Below the pieces are notes generated by a model. That model saw only the letters and a list, made by a program, of their open reading frames with translations. It searched no databases and was not told where the DNA came from. The position numbers and the translations under genes were made by a program. Source: Ailurus styani (taxonomy: Eukaryota > Chordata > Mammalia > Carnivora > Ailuridae). From it: 64,000 nucleotides of DNA. The stretch is taken from positions 681,710 to 745,709 of the forward strand of contig LNAC01000729.1 of the NCBI GenBank assembly GCA_002007465.1, written 5' to 3'. Below, in pieces: positions 24,398 to 35,415 of the stretch (the stretch's first letter is position 1; each line of letters begins with the position of its first letter).

Positions 24398-25038
24398 NNN
24401 NNNNNNNNNNNNNNNNNNNNNNNNNNNNNNNNNNNNNNNNNNNNNNNNNNNNNNNNNNNNNNNNNNNNNNNNNNNNNNNNNNNNNNNNNNNNNNNNNNNN
24501 NNNNNNNNNNNNNNNNNNNNNNNNNNNNNNNNNNNNNNNNNNNNNNNNNNNNNNNNNNNNNNNNNNNNNNNNNNNNNNNNNNNNNNNNNNNNNNNNNNNN
24601 NNNNNNNNNNNNNNNNNNNNNNNNNNNNNNNNNNNNNNNNNNNNNNNNNNNNNNNNNNNNNNNNNNNNNNNNNNNNNNNNNNNNNNNNNNNNNNNNNNNN
24701 NNNNNNNNNNNNNNNNNNNNNNNNNNNNNNNNNNNNNNNNNNNNNNNNNNNNNNNNNNNNNNNNNNNNNNNNNNNNNNNNNNNNNNNNNNNNNNNNNNNN
24801 NNNNNNNNNNNNNNNNNNNNNNNNNNNNNNNNNNNNNNNNNNNNNNNNNNNNNNNNNNNNNNNNNNNNNNNNNNNNNNNNNNNNNNNNNNNNNNNNNNNN
24901 NNNNNNNNNNNNNNNNNNNNNNNNNNNNNNNNNNNNNNNNNNNNNNNNNNNNNNNNNNNNNNNNNNNNNNNNNNNNNNNNNNNNNNNNNNNNNNNNNNNN
25001 NNNNNNNNNNNNNNNNNNNNNNNNNNNNNNNNNNNNNN
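24398..25038. other. Assembly gap (641 N)
   Basis: A run of N inside the L1 insertion; any frame drawn across it is meaningless. Confidence 1.
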
Positions 25039-25062
25039 AAAAAAAAAAGTTGCTATTAAGTA

Positions 25063-26248
25063 AATAATAGTACAGGTGGAATACAGATATTTTAAGAATC
25101 CTAATTGTGGGCCTTGAAGGACTGAAGTGTGCAGAACACTGGAATTTGGTCCCAGCAGTGAAGTGAGAAAACATATGAGGACTGAGCCTTGACATGACTT
25201 AATAATGGCAGTATCAGGGAACAGTAGAGGCAGCACCAGAAAGTGGTCTCCTTACCAGGGTTAGACCCCACTAGGAGGAGCTAAGGCCAAGTGTTCTGGA
25301 CCTAGTGACTTCAGAGAGAACCTATGTGTAGCCAAAGATCTAACTAAGCCATTAATCTGAAATCTGATCGAGGTTCTCCATTTGCTGTTTTATATATTTG
25401 AACTAAAACTCACCAACAGGAGTATGTGTGACCAAATTGCCACCCTGCAGCAAGCCTAGGACAGGATTTCTACTTCTAAGAGGGTTAAATGGTAAATAGA
25501 CAGTTTCGGAAAGTCTTTCTATAAGGTACGTTACAGGGGGAAAAATTGTAAAGGCATTTGCAACATTTACCATTTCTGGGCCTTTAAATTTTTTAAAATT
25601 TGGTTTTATTAGTATAACCATGATTGAGTTTCTGCCTAAAAAACCATTCGTCCTATGAAAATTCCAACCATTTTTATTACTGCCACTCTATTTTATTGTA
25701 TTCTGTTGCTTTACTAATTTGGGTGTTTATTGTTGAGATAACAGACTTGATTAAGGTCACTTCTAATAAAACTGGGACCACATTTCACCTTATCCACATG
25801 AAAGGCACTCTTTGAGTGCCCGCTCTCCTAAACTTTTTGGTTTCTGCCTGTTTTCACTGTGGCAAGATGTCCTCAAAGCATAGTTGATCTTCATTATTTC
25901 AGTCTAATCAGGGGCCTCATGGGCACACCTAAATTTTCCCCATTTCCTTGTGGTGATTTCATTGCCTTTGGAGAAAGATCTCTCCTTTTAAACAAAGAAA
26001 TCTGACTAACATTATAGTGGGCTTAAAAATTATCTTTCAGTACTTTTCAATTCACAAATGAATAAGATATTACACTGAACAATTCCTTCAAGCACATTAC
26101 AATTTTCAGTATTAGAATAGGTTCCAATGAATCTAAATGAAAAGGAATTTTAAATTAGAAAGGAAAAAAAGGGTTATAGACGTTAACAAGCTAGAGATAG
26201 AGGCGGTTGAAAGGATGGGAGGATGGATGCTTTTTTTCTGGACAACTC
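25063..26248. other. Single-copy intron, nothing assigned
   Basis: AT-rich sequence with short frames only; no repeat or exon recognised. Confidence 0.4.
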
Positions 26249-26448
26249 TTTTTTTTAAGATTTATTTATTTATTTGTCAGAGAGAGAAATAGAGACGGCA
26301 CAAGCAGGGGGAGAGGCAGGCAGAGGGAGAGGGAGAAACAGGCTCCCCCGTGAGCAGGGAGCCTGATGTAGGACTCGATCCCAGGACCCTGGGATTGTGA
26401 CTTGAGCCAAAGGCAGACGCTTGGCTGACTGAGCCACCCAGGCATCCC
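26249..26448 (-). mobile_element. CAN-SINE, antisense
   Basis: 'aagatttatttatttatttg', 'aagcagggggagaggcaggc', 'ctcgatcccaggaccctggg', ending 'ccacccaggcatccc'. Flanks carry similar ga(c/a)aactct sequences. Confidence 0.93.
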
Positions 26449-26796
26449 TGAAAACTCTGATTTTTATAAATATTTACATTTATTTGTATTTACCTATTTA
26501 TACTACCACTATAGAACCAGCCACTTCATCCTTTCAGAACCCCCAAAAATGAAAGGCATAAAGACAATAGCCTTAATTTACCAGAGGACAGGTTTAGTTT
26601 AACCTAAAGGAAAAATTGCCCAAAGGTACAATTAAGTTTGGTTCCAACAGTGTCTTCCTTGAGATATGAAGACTTCCTTCTCAGGTGGTAGAGTTAAATG
26701 GTCTCTGTGTTCTGTCAGCCCTTCCAAGAGCCTTGGTCTCAGAATTCATTCATTCCTTGAATCTTTTAAATGGGGCTTGTCCATCAAGGTCCTTCT

Positions 26797-26995
26797 TTTT
26801 TTTTTTAAGATTTTATTTATTTATTTGACAGAGAGAGAGACAGCGAAAGAGAGAACACAAGCAGGGGGAGTGGGAGACCAAGAAGCAGGCTTCCCGCCAA
26901 ACAGGGAGCCTGATGTGGGACTCGATGCCAGGACCCTGGGATCATGACCTGAGCTGAAGGCAGACACTTAACTGACTGAGCTACCCAGGTGTCCC
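26797..26995 (-). mobile_element. CAN-SINE, antisense, exact 11-bp TSD
   Basis: Poly-T start, 'attttatttatttatttgac', 'gggagcctgatgtgggactc', ending 'ctacccaggtgtccc'. The exact duplication aaggtccttct is at 26786-26796 and 26996-27006. Confidence 0.95.
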
Positions 26996-27089
26996 AAGGT
27001 CCTTCTAAAAATTAGGATTTTGTTCAGGGGTCTTCCTTGGACCTGCCACATTTAGGGTTAACCTGATTAGGGGTTAAAAATAGATTTTG

Positions 27090-27312
27090 GAGTGAATTCC
27101 TGGTTCAAGTCCTGGCACCACCACTTACTAGCAGTGTGACGTTGGGCGCAGTCTCTCTGTGACTCAGTTTTCTCATCTTTAGGATTGAGAAAATAACCAG
27201 TATTCATATGTTACCTCTAAAGATTAAATAGCTTAAGTAAATGAGTGAAGTGCTTTGGAATACTGCCCGGCACATAGTAAGTGCTGTAGAAATATTAGCT
27301 ATTATTGTTATT
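27090..27312 (+). mobile_element. MIR SINE, sense
   Basis: 'ccaccacttactagcagtgt', 'gactcagttttctcatcttt', 'cggcacatagtaagtgctgt' follow the MIR consensus in order. Confidence 0.85.
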
Positions 27313-28323
27313 ATTTAGGTTAAGAAGCCCTCCTCCTATAGGACCCTCATTCACTGGTTCATTCACTCATTCATTCATTCACCTGCTCCTCACTGAGCAC
27401 CCTGTCACTCTATTTTGCTAGAGGTTGTCATGGACAAGGGCAGTTCCCGGCTTTCTTTGTATCCTGTCTCCTCACAGTGACTGGTATTTAGTTAAGTGCT
27501 CAGCTCTGACATAAATGATGATTGACTCATGTTTTCAAAGGTTATCTGATACCAGAGAATAGTGGTTCTTATTTTTAAAGCATAGGTATGCTAGGCTCAT
27601 CTTTAAGTGTCAAGGATGAGAACTGAGTGTAGTTCTGATGTAGATCTCATATAGATCTGATGTGATTTTGGATTAACTTGGATTTTAGCCTATGATTTCC
27701 CTAGTGTTTGCTTTAGTATATGCTTTAAAACAGTAACTAAAACTCTGGAATGTGCTGTGACTTTTTCTCAACTTTTGAAGAAGTTAACGCTTTCAGCTAA
27801 AGCCAGGAACCTAAATGTCTCGGAACTGGCCAGACACATCCTGGAATTTATAAGCAAGACAAAGAAGAGCTCCTGAGACAGTAGCCTGTGCCTCTTCTCC
27901 AAATTCAGATTGTCCAAGAAAAGCTTGTGATTGCAAAGAGACCACTGCTTTAGAATCCTCAAGAATAATGATCACAGCAGTGTTCAGTAATTTAGCAATA
28001 ACACACACCAAATACAGAGACCATATATTGTGCCATATACAGTATGCGTGTAAGAAAGCACAATGTTTACCTATAGTAGAGTGCCAATGAAAGTAGTGTT
28101 TCCATCATCAAGGGGTTAAAGTTCTTATGGGGTTAAGAACTAGGAGTGGAATCATAGTATCTAAGATCTGAGCTGTAAACATCTTGAGCTATTTTTTATG
28201 GTCTGCCCAGACATAGGATGAATTGTGAAGGTTATTTAGCCTTCTAGCTTTTAGACAAAATTGAGAAACATATTTGAAAAGCAAAATAAAATGTTTTTTT
28301 CTGAATAACCACATTGAATATTT

Positions 28324-28524
28324 TTTTTAAAGATTTTATTTATTTATTTCACAGAGGGAGAGAGATCACAAGGAGGCAGAGAGGCAGGCAGAGAGAGAGA
28401 GAGGGGGAAGCAGGCTCCCCGCTGAGCAGGGAGCCCAATGTGGGCCTCAATCCCAGGACCCTGAGATCATGACCTGAGCCGAAAGCAGAGGCTTTATTTA
28501 ACCCACTGAGCCACCCAGGCGCCC
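28324..28524 (-). mobile_element. CAN-SINE, antisense, exact 16-bp TSD
   Basis: Poly-T start, 'aaagattttatttatttatt', 'ccccgctgagcagggagccc', ending 'gccacccaggcgccc'. The exact duplication accacattgaatattt is at 28308-28323 and 28525-28540. The long perfect TSD and intact body mark it as one of the youngest SINEs here. Confidence 0.96.
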
Positions 28525-29431
28525 ACCACATTGAATATTTAAAACACTAAACTATTTGCTGTGTTTTTATATAGAATATGTGTATATTTTACCTGAAATG
28601 TGAAGAGACTGGAGTAGAGCATTTCTACCACACCTTGACAGGGCCTGCCCTGGCTGATGATGGGGCAGTTTTGTGAAGGCACCATCATCCCTAAGTCTTG
28701 TTGCTAGGAAAACCCGTTTGGGAGGGGCCGCTGGAAGAATGCATGCAACCGAAGTAGAAAGTTGTTTCTGGAACCCCAGTGCCAAGACTCTTAATTTCCT
28801 GGTGTCTGGCTCTCTCAGGGAACAGGGAGGCTGGGAAGGACGTGACAGCTGGGCCACATTCATGGGAGTGGACTGAGGGCATCTTCATAAATCTGTCTTT
28901 AAGAAGAGTCTGCTCATGGCACTTGAGTTTTTCCAGAAGGCAAAATTAGGATTCTTTCTTAACTTATGATATCCAGGAGTTCTCCAAGGACTTCCAGAGT
29001 CATTATGAAGAATGCCAAATATCTTAGAAGTTGTATTTCAACACCAGAGACTCTTCACATATGCTAGTTTAGCTTCACCATTACCGTGAGCCCTGACAAC
29101 AGTGCCTACTACTTTTTCTAAGATGTGTGGGTGCGTCAGTGTCAGCCCATCAGCACAAGGGGGTGGGGGGGAGGTGGGAGGAATGGCCGGAAGCACCTGG
29201 CCTGTGGTACTGGGCCCTGCCTTTAGCCCGGGAGGGCAGCGTTGTGATTTTACACACGTGTGCCCACAAATGCATGCATGTTGAGTACCACTGCTTAAAA
29301 TCATTTTTGAAGAGCAGTTGCTTGGGCCCTAAACTGAAGGCCTGGATTCTACTCTCATGTCCTTTGTGTGGTGTGCCCAAGTCACAAATTCTTCAAGCCC
29401 CGGTTTGCTCATTTAATCTGAATGAGGAGTT

Positions 29432-29600
29432 TGCATGAGACCAAAGTTTCAGAAGAAACTTTGATGTGCAGGTGAATCACCCGGGCATTTTGTTCAAATT
29501 CAGACTCTGGTTCAGGAAATCCAGGGCAGGATCCAAGATCCCACATTTCTAACCAGCTGCCAGGTGATGCCGATGCTGATGTTCCCTGGACCAATCTGAG
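29432..29600 (+). mobile_element. MER5-type hAT remnant
   Basis: 'aggtgaatcacccgggcatt', 'cacatttctaaccagctgcc', 'aggtgatgccgatgctgatg' match the MER5A order; the ends are eroded. Confidence 0.65.
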
Positions 29601-29629
29601 TGGTCAGGGTTTAGAGATGACATCTTACT

Positions 29630-29775
29630 CTGTCCTCCAAGCACCCTGTGATACAGGTATTCTTAGCTTTGTTTTATAGTTGAGGAAGCACGGACTTAGC
29701 TCAAGCTGACACAGTCAGATGGCAGGACTGGAACTCAGACTTGGGTCTAACTGACCCCAGATTTTAGGCACTATA
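29630..29775 (-). mobile_element. MIR SINE, antisense
   Basis: 'gttttatagttgaggaagca' and 'cacagtcagatggcaggact' correspond to the complement of the MIR core and flank. Confidence 0.65.
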
Positions 29776-29789
29776 AAAACTTTATATTT

Positions 29790-29977
29790 GGGGTGCCTGG
29801 GTGGCTCAGTGGGGTAAAGCCTCTGCCTTCGGCTCAGGTCATGATCTCAGTGTCCTGGGATTGAGGCCCGCATTGGGCTCCCTGCTCAGCTTCCTCCTCT
29901 CTCTCTGCCTGCCTCTGCGCCTACTTGTGATCTCTCTCTGTCAAATAAATAAAAAAATAATCTTAAAAAAAAAAAAA
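29790..29977 (+). mobile_element. CAN-SINE, sense
   Basis: Head 'ggggtgcctgggtggctcag', 'tgccttcggctcaggtcatg', 'cctacttgtgatctctctct', 'gtcaaataaataaaaaaata', poly-A. Imperfect flanking direct repeats of the (c)ttyatattg type suggest the TSD. It is close to the variant of 43115. Confidence 0.94.
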
Positions 29978-30379
29978 CCCTTCATATTGTCTTTTTTTTT
30001 TCTGGGGCTTGGAAGAGTAGCTGCAGTTTTCAGTAAGGAGTACTAGCCATTATAAAAATCTATACCACCATAAACACAGAATAATGCATAATTCTTTTTT
30101 TTCATTAGAAAAAAATATTATGGTGGCATAGATAATGTGTAAAGTAAATGCCAAAGTCTGTTAATACATGGTTGCATATTAGGAAGCTATTTTAAGGCTA
30201 TTCGATTTAGACTAATTTATTTAATAAGCTTTTAATCCACCTTGTCAGCTTCCTAGTTCCATAGTGTTGCATATTTTTGTATTTGCTGACATTTCTACCA
30301 GCAATGATGGGGGTATCAAGCACTGTGGTTGGAGGATACGCAAACTGTTCATATTTCTACATAAAAACCTCTCTGTTGC

Positions 30380-30526
30380 TTTTCTTTTTCCTTCCCTTCC
30401 CTTTCCCTTTCCTTCCCTTCCCTTCCCTTTCTTCTTTTCTTTTCTTTCTTCTTCTCCTTCTCCTCCTCCTCCTCCTCCTCCTCCTCCTCCTTCTCCTTCT
30501 CCTTCTTCTTCTTCTTCAAGACAGAG
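30380..30526. repeat. Polypyrimidine tract (TTCCC/CTT/CTC)n
   Basis: About 145 nt of almost pure C/T on the + strand: ttccc units, then ctt, then ctc, then cttctt. It abuts the tail side of an antisense SINE and is most simply an expanded SINE A tail. Overlapping frames on both strands (poly Pro/Ser/Leu or poly Glu/Gly) are artefacts. Confidence 0.93.
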
Positions 30527-30700
30527 AAAGAGCTTGAGCAAGCCAGGGCTGGGAGGGGCAGAGGGAGAGGAAGAGGGAATATTAAGCAGGCTCACGCCCA
30601 GCACAGACCCCAACGTGGGGCTTGATCTCATGATCCTGAGATCCTGACTTGAGGCAAAATCAAGATTCCAATGCTTAACGGAGCCACCTGGGTGCGCCCC
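30521..30700 (-). mobile_element. CAN-SINE, antisense, diverged
   Basis: 'gacagagaaagagcttgagc', 'gaggggcagagggagaggaa', 'gcttgatctcatgatcctga', ending 'ccacctgggtgcgcccc'. Confidence 0.88.
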
Positions 30701-31244
30701 TGTGCAATTTTTTAGGCCCTAAGAATGCATTAGTAAATTATTCCATGCTATAGGCTGATGTCCACAAATATCAAACCGTTACTATGTTTTAAGTCTGCAG
30801 GAGCCAGCGTTCTTTTAAAATCCTCATTCATGACTTTAAGCATTGCAAACTTACTGAAAATGCACTGTTTTGTTTTCTAAAGGCCAAATTCCAGGACTTA
30901 ATTTTTATGTGGAAAACTTCACCTCAGAGCAGAATTTTACAGCATAGTTATAAACCTCAAAGAATAGGAATTCGTAATGGACAGGGCCATTGATTCTTAA
31001 CAGGAGTCACATTAACAGGTATACAAGACACATAAAATGGTTCCAAGAGCCTCTGGCAATGTGTGAGATACAGAATCTTTAACATGGATTTGCAAGTTAG
31101 TGCCTAGAAGGAATTGGGCAGTCAGGCTCTAAAACTCCAATTATCAGTCTGCTGAGATACTTTGGTTTGTTCAGGGGACTTTAGCTGGGATCACTGTAAG
31201 TTCACTGTCCATTGAGCAGAACGATGGGTGGGGTGGGTAGGAAC

Positions 31245-31460
31245 TTAGGAGTCCAGGCTGCCCAGGGTTCTGACCCCCAGAACCCCAGCTTGCTGCTTAG
31301 TGGCCAGTTTGACCTTGGACAAAGTACTCACCCTCTCTGAGCCTCAGCTTCTTCCTCTATAAAATGGGAATAAGAAAACGTGCCTCACAGGGTTGACATG
31401 AAGGTAAAAAGGTATACAGCACTTGAAAGTGCCTAGAACCTAGCAATAGAGCTTTAGAAA
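31245..31460 (+). mobile_element. MIR SINE, sense
   Basis: 'gaccttggacaaagtactca', 'ctctgagcctcagcttcttc', 'ctataaaatgggaataagaa' and 'gcctcacagggttgacatga' follow the MIR order. Confidence 0.85.
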
Positions 31461-34339
31461 TGTTTATCAATACTAATTTTCTGCTATGTAACGAATCTAA
31501 AAGTATTCCTAACTCTCCAAATTGGTATTTATCTGTGAAAGTTTCTGTTGTGAGTGGGATTCCTATTGAGGGTGGGAACATGGTGAGGAGAGACAGCAGG
31601 GCAAGGCCAAGAAGCCCATGGTGATTAAAGCCAAGGATTGGGCCAGGCAAGATGCCAAGCCAGGCTATATGTGACAGAGAAATATTCTGGTTTAGCGGAG
31701 CACCCCTCTACCACCCTGAGGTGGTTTCTGAAGCTAATGAGCCCTGAGTAGCCCCTGAACCAAAATCCCCTGCCCTGTGCTGTCTCTTTTGGCCATTCAG
31801 GTCACCGATACTCCCAAACACCTCAGCTTGTCCTATTCAGAGCTGTCTGGAAGTCAATCCTTAGAGCTTGTTCAGTTCCTTAAATAAGGAACTACCTACA
31901 CATAGCACCTAAGACAGGTTCAGCCCCACAGTAAATTCTCATCTGTCAGTTTACATGGAAGGTTCAGTGCATTTCCTCCAAAGGTCTCGAACCACTTAGT
32001 AAATATTTGTCAGATGAAGTAAGGAAATGAAGACCTTTAGAGAGGAAACCTGAAAGATATTGGTAGAGTGGGTCTATGCAGACAAAGGCTTTTCAGGTCC
32101 TTGTTGCCATCAGAGACCCTGTGAAAATGTCTATCATGGGCGACCCTTCCTTACATCATTTCTAAGGCCTCTGGTGTACACAGGGAAACCACATACAGCT
32201 TTGGGACATTTTTTTTTTAACTGCTAGCAAAAGCAGTTAGCCCATCAGAGTACTCGTTTGAAAGATGCATATTTAAAGACAAGGAGGGAGGAAAGCATTC
32301 TTAAATGCAAATGGCTTTTTACACTTTCCTACTTTCGTGTTTTTGTTCAGCAGACTAGTCTCTTCCCACACCCTTCTGCTGTGTGTGCTGCCATTTTCTC
32401 TGAATTAAAGGAAGAGAAATATTGGCACCTATCAGTTAAAAAGCCCCAGTGTTCCACATACCATCAGGGGCGGCTAAAAGGAGGTGTTTATCAGGGCACG
32501 AGCCCCTGGCTTCTGGGCAACCCCGGTCTGACCTCGGTGCCTTCTTCCTAAAGTCCACAGGCCAGTCCTTCAAAGGAAATAGAACAAAATTAAGGCCACC
32601 ACGGGGTGATTTAGCCTATGGTGACGTGCTGGTGTTCATCCGGTGGCGTGGCTGGCACACACCAAACAGCCCGGGGGGGTCTGGTAAACGCGCACGCCAG
32701 CCAGGAGCGCGGTTCCCATCCCACAGGGAGCTGCGCCAGCCCACGATGGGGCCCAGTGTGAGGTTTGGGCAACATTTTGAAAACAAGCACATCCATAAAC
32801 TGAAAGGCTTTGAAAGTGATTTTTAAATAGATTAAACGTTGGGAACAATTAAACAGAAGGAACAAGGAATTTAAGATTGATGCCTCCCTTTTCCCCGCGC
32901 CCCCCCCCCGCCCCCTGGCCCAAATATCCAGTGATAAGCAAGCCAGCCAAACAAAATAATTGTTAAGGCAGAGTGGAATATAATGCAGCCATTAAAGGTG
33001 AAATATATGTTAGTTCTTTTTGGGTACTAGAAATAGGCCTCTTTCCGAATGTTAAAACAGAAAGTGGGCCCATTTCAAAATGCAACCATTTCAAAATGCA
33101 GGTATAATCCTTAACAGGTGGCAGCACTGAATTTTCATCATGTTGACTAACGTTTTCATAATATCGACTAAATCCCTAATTTTTAAAAATGGGCTCTCGT
33201 GGCAGTTATATGTAATCTTGTGAATATTCCCTTTTCAGGGCTTGATTTCAAAGTGATCCTGACCCTCTGGCTAAACCGATGAGAAAGTGCCATGCCTAGA
33301 CGGCAAGGACCTGGGACTGTAGGGACAAAGGAGAGGCAAAGACTAGCAGGGCCGGCCGGAAACCAGAGTATCTGAAGCTTGATGCTTTCTGACGCTGGCT
33401 CCTCTCTGAGAAGGGTCCCCTGCCCCGGTGGCCACACCCCAGCCCAGTCTCCGGAGCCTCACCCTCTTCATTCACCCAGCCATGTGACTCTGAGACGACA
33501 TGGCAGGGAGGGCAGGGAGTAGAACAAGAGAGGAGAGTTATGTTTTAAATTTGGAAATTGCTCAAGAAAAATCAGGCTGTCTTGATTGGCACATGAAAAT
33601 GTATGCAAGTGTTAATTTTCTTGCTGAAATTCCCATTTCCTTTATCCACATGAATTCTCTGAAAAATCTTCTTGATGATTCTTTTGTTCCCTCCCTTCCC
33701 TTTTGCCCTCACCCCCAGTAATTAAAACATGAAGTCGTGATGTCTTCTGGCCAACCTGAGGACCGGGTGGTGACATCAGGCCCAGGACACTGCTGTTGGC
33801 CCCAGGTGACATGCCGGGACAGACAGCAGGGACGGGCTGCTGACGTAACTGTCTTCGTTTCTAATGCTGGTAGTAACCAACGGCGTTTAGTTTTGCTTTG
33901 ACAACTCCTCCTACAGCCAAAACTATTGTTACGGCCCACATGTCATTGCTATTTATCCTAAACAAGGAAAAACAAAGGCTATTTCTGGGCATAGAGTGGG
34001 GCTCACGGCTGGGGTTATTTGCAATATTACCACGGCGTGCTGTCCTTTTCACTGAGGCCACGCCGTGATTTTTCTGAAAAGTGCCGCTGCAGACACACAG
34101 CCTTCTCTTAAGTCTTTTCACACAGCCCCAGGGCATCAGAATACACCGCCTAGACCTTGGGAGAGACAGAGACTGTGGTTGCACAAAAATGAGCCAGGAA
34201 AAAGCACCCTCCTGAGAACTGTCTCTGCTCTACCATTTGGATGCTTTTCTCGCATTTCGGAACCTTATAAAACTAAAACTGCCTGGTAGGAAGGGTGAGA
34301 GTCCTAACTTGACAGCATCTCTGTAGGTATGTCTGTGCC
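31461..34339. other. Single-copy sequence upstream of the candidate promoter
   Basis: No exon is recognised. 32890-32920 is a C-rich run. A short stretch near 32975 ('gaatataatgcagccattaa') looks L1-like but is too short to call. CpG content rises toward 34 kb. Confidence 0.35.
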
Positions 34340-34669
34340 ACCCTGCTTTGAGAAATAGAGGGGAGAGAAGGGAAGGGGAAGGGCTGACGGGGAAGTGAGA
34401 GCGGGCGGGGGAGAAGCTGAGTGTTTCCTGCTGTGGTTATGACTTTGCCAGTTGCCAGTGCACGGCTTCGCTGCGAGAGCTATGTGAACTGCTCCTGTCC
34501 GTTAGAGACTCTGGGGAGAGGAGGACCCCGAGGAACAGCCTGCAGCCTGGCTCCCAGTGTGAGAGGCGCTGTGGACACTTCAAGCCAGGACGTGCTCTCG
34601 TAGCCGGCTGCACAGCCGAGAAGCCTGAGTGGCTAAGTGTTCCCCTGCTTGTTTGCACGCGCTGCCTCG
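34340..34669 (+). promoter_or_regulatory. LDLRAD4: Candidate alternative promoter / non-coding 5' exon of LDLRAD4
   Basis: A purine-rich, locally GC-rich stretch (aggggagagaagggaagg...) carries a GC box 'gggcgggg' at 34403-34410, and CpG frequency is higher than in the surrounding intron (e.g. 'cgcgctgcctcg' just before 34669). It ends at a donor-like site, ctcg|gtaagc (GT at 34670-34671), which could close a non-coding first exon upstream of the ATG exon. An acceptor-like 'ttcctgccgcag' lies near 35005. This is inference from composition and splice-like motifs; no transcription start is shown. Confidence 0.35.
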
Positions 34670-35111
34670 GTAAGCTCTCTCTGCATTTCTCCAACCTTGA
34701 AAGCTTCTAGGGGGGATCAAGGGAAGAAATACCGTATTGAGATTTGTAGGTCTCCCCCCTCTCTGCCTTCCCGGGTTTGATATTTGCCTGTTGAAAAGAT
34801 TACTGAATGCAACGGAACAAGGTGGTCTGTCTATCTGCATGCTGCTCATCTGTGTGTGTAACATGTCCCACGTGAGGCCAAACGTGAGACATGCAGACGA
34901 GTCATTGCCGTCCGTTGCTGTAGACAACACTGGGTTCGGCTGCTCTCATGATCAGGGACCCCGGACTTGTTACCTGCTCTGTGACACCACCGGCTTCCTG
35001 CCGCAGAGCTCCTGATTTCTGCGGATGGCAGTTGGTAACTGGTAGCCACAGTCTGCGGTCAGAGCCACAGCATTTGAGTCTAGCACCTGGGCTGGGCCCC
35101 GCTGATACAGT

Positions 35112-35132
35112 AGAGAGAGAGAGACAGACAGA

Positions 35133-35176
<44 letters not shown>

Positions 35177-35226
35177 CACACACACGCACGCGCGCACACA
35201 CACACATACACACACACACACACACA

Positions 35227-35286
<60 letters not shown>
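35112..35286. repeat. Compound microsatellite (GA)n-(CA)n-(CT)n-(CA)n
   Basis: A short GA run (from about 35112), a CA tract (35135-35226) interrupted by CG steps ('cgcacgcgcgcac'), a CT run (35226-35252) and a second CA run (to 35285). It ends 130 bp before the candidate LDLRAD4 start codon, so length variation could affect the alternative promoter or leader. The alternating purine-pyrimidine CA/CG part is Z-DNA-prone. Confidence 0.95.
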
Positions 35287-35287
<1 letters not shown>

Positions 35288-35295
35288 CACGCTGG

Positions 35296-35301
35296 CTATA
35301 A
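35296..35301 (+). promoter_or_regulatory. TATA-like motif upstream of LDLRAD4 alternative exon
   Basis: 'ctataa' lies just after the CA/CT tract and 115 bp before the ATG at 35416. If used, transcription would begin near 35325-35330, giving a short leader. Weak evidence, since such hexamers are common; the alternative is a spliced leader from the 34.3-34.67 kb region. Confidence 0.2.
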
Positions 35302-35348
35302 CTGCAGCTCTGAGCTGTCTAAAGAGGAGACTGCCTGAAGCCGAAGGG

Positions 35349-35357
35349 ATGCTTTGA
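35349..35357 (+). promoter_or_regulatory. Minimal upstream ORF (ATG-CTT-TGA) in the leader of the short isoform
   Basis: An ATG followed by one sense codon and TGA, out of frame with and 58 nt upstream of the LDLRAD4 ATG at 35416. Context is 'gggatgc' (G at -3, C at +4). If this part is in the mRNA it could lower or tune initiation at the main ATG. Presence in the mature transcript is unproven. Confidence 0.35.
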
Positions 35358-35415
35358 ACTTGAGGGTGGGGGGGGCTGCATCACAGTTGGACTCCCCCTT
35401 GCAAAGGACCCGATT

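Larger units (their letters stand above)
23769..25048 (+). mobile_element. 5'-truncated LINE-1 with 18-bp TSD, containing the assembly gap
   Basis: The insertion begins exactly after 'aaaagttgctattaagta' (23751-23768) and ends in a poly-A run abutting the same sequence at 25045-25062 (the A's are shared with the tail). The first base begins an ORF2 codon series. Length is about 1.28 kb if the gap is correctly sized. An exact 18-bp TSD and an undamaged frame imply a young insertion. The gap could hide the L1 3' end or a collapsed repeat. Confidence 0.92.
1..35415 (+). other. LDLRAD4: LDLRAD4 intron or 5' flank of the short-isoform promoter
   Basis: No exon of the long LDLRAD4 isoform is recognisable here. 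In particular there is no frame encoding the cysteine-rich LDLR class A module with its acidic calcium-binding end. The stretch is filled by repeats described separately and by single-copy sequence in which all open frames are short and without family resemblance. Calling it intron rests on known gene structure, in which the LDLR-A exons lie upstream of the transmembrane exon. Confidence 0.6.

Noticed and set aside
24239..25236. Long frames crossing the N run
   Set aside because: Most of their length is undetermined sequence; only the sense L1 ORF2 part before the gap is real coding similarity.
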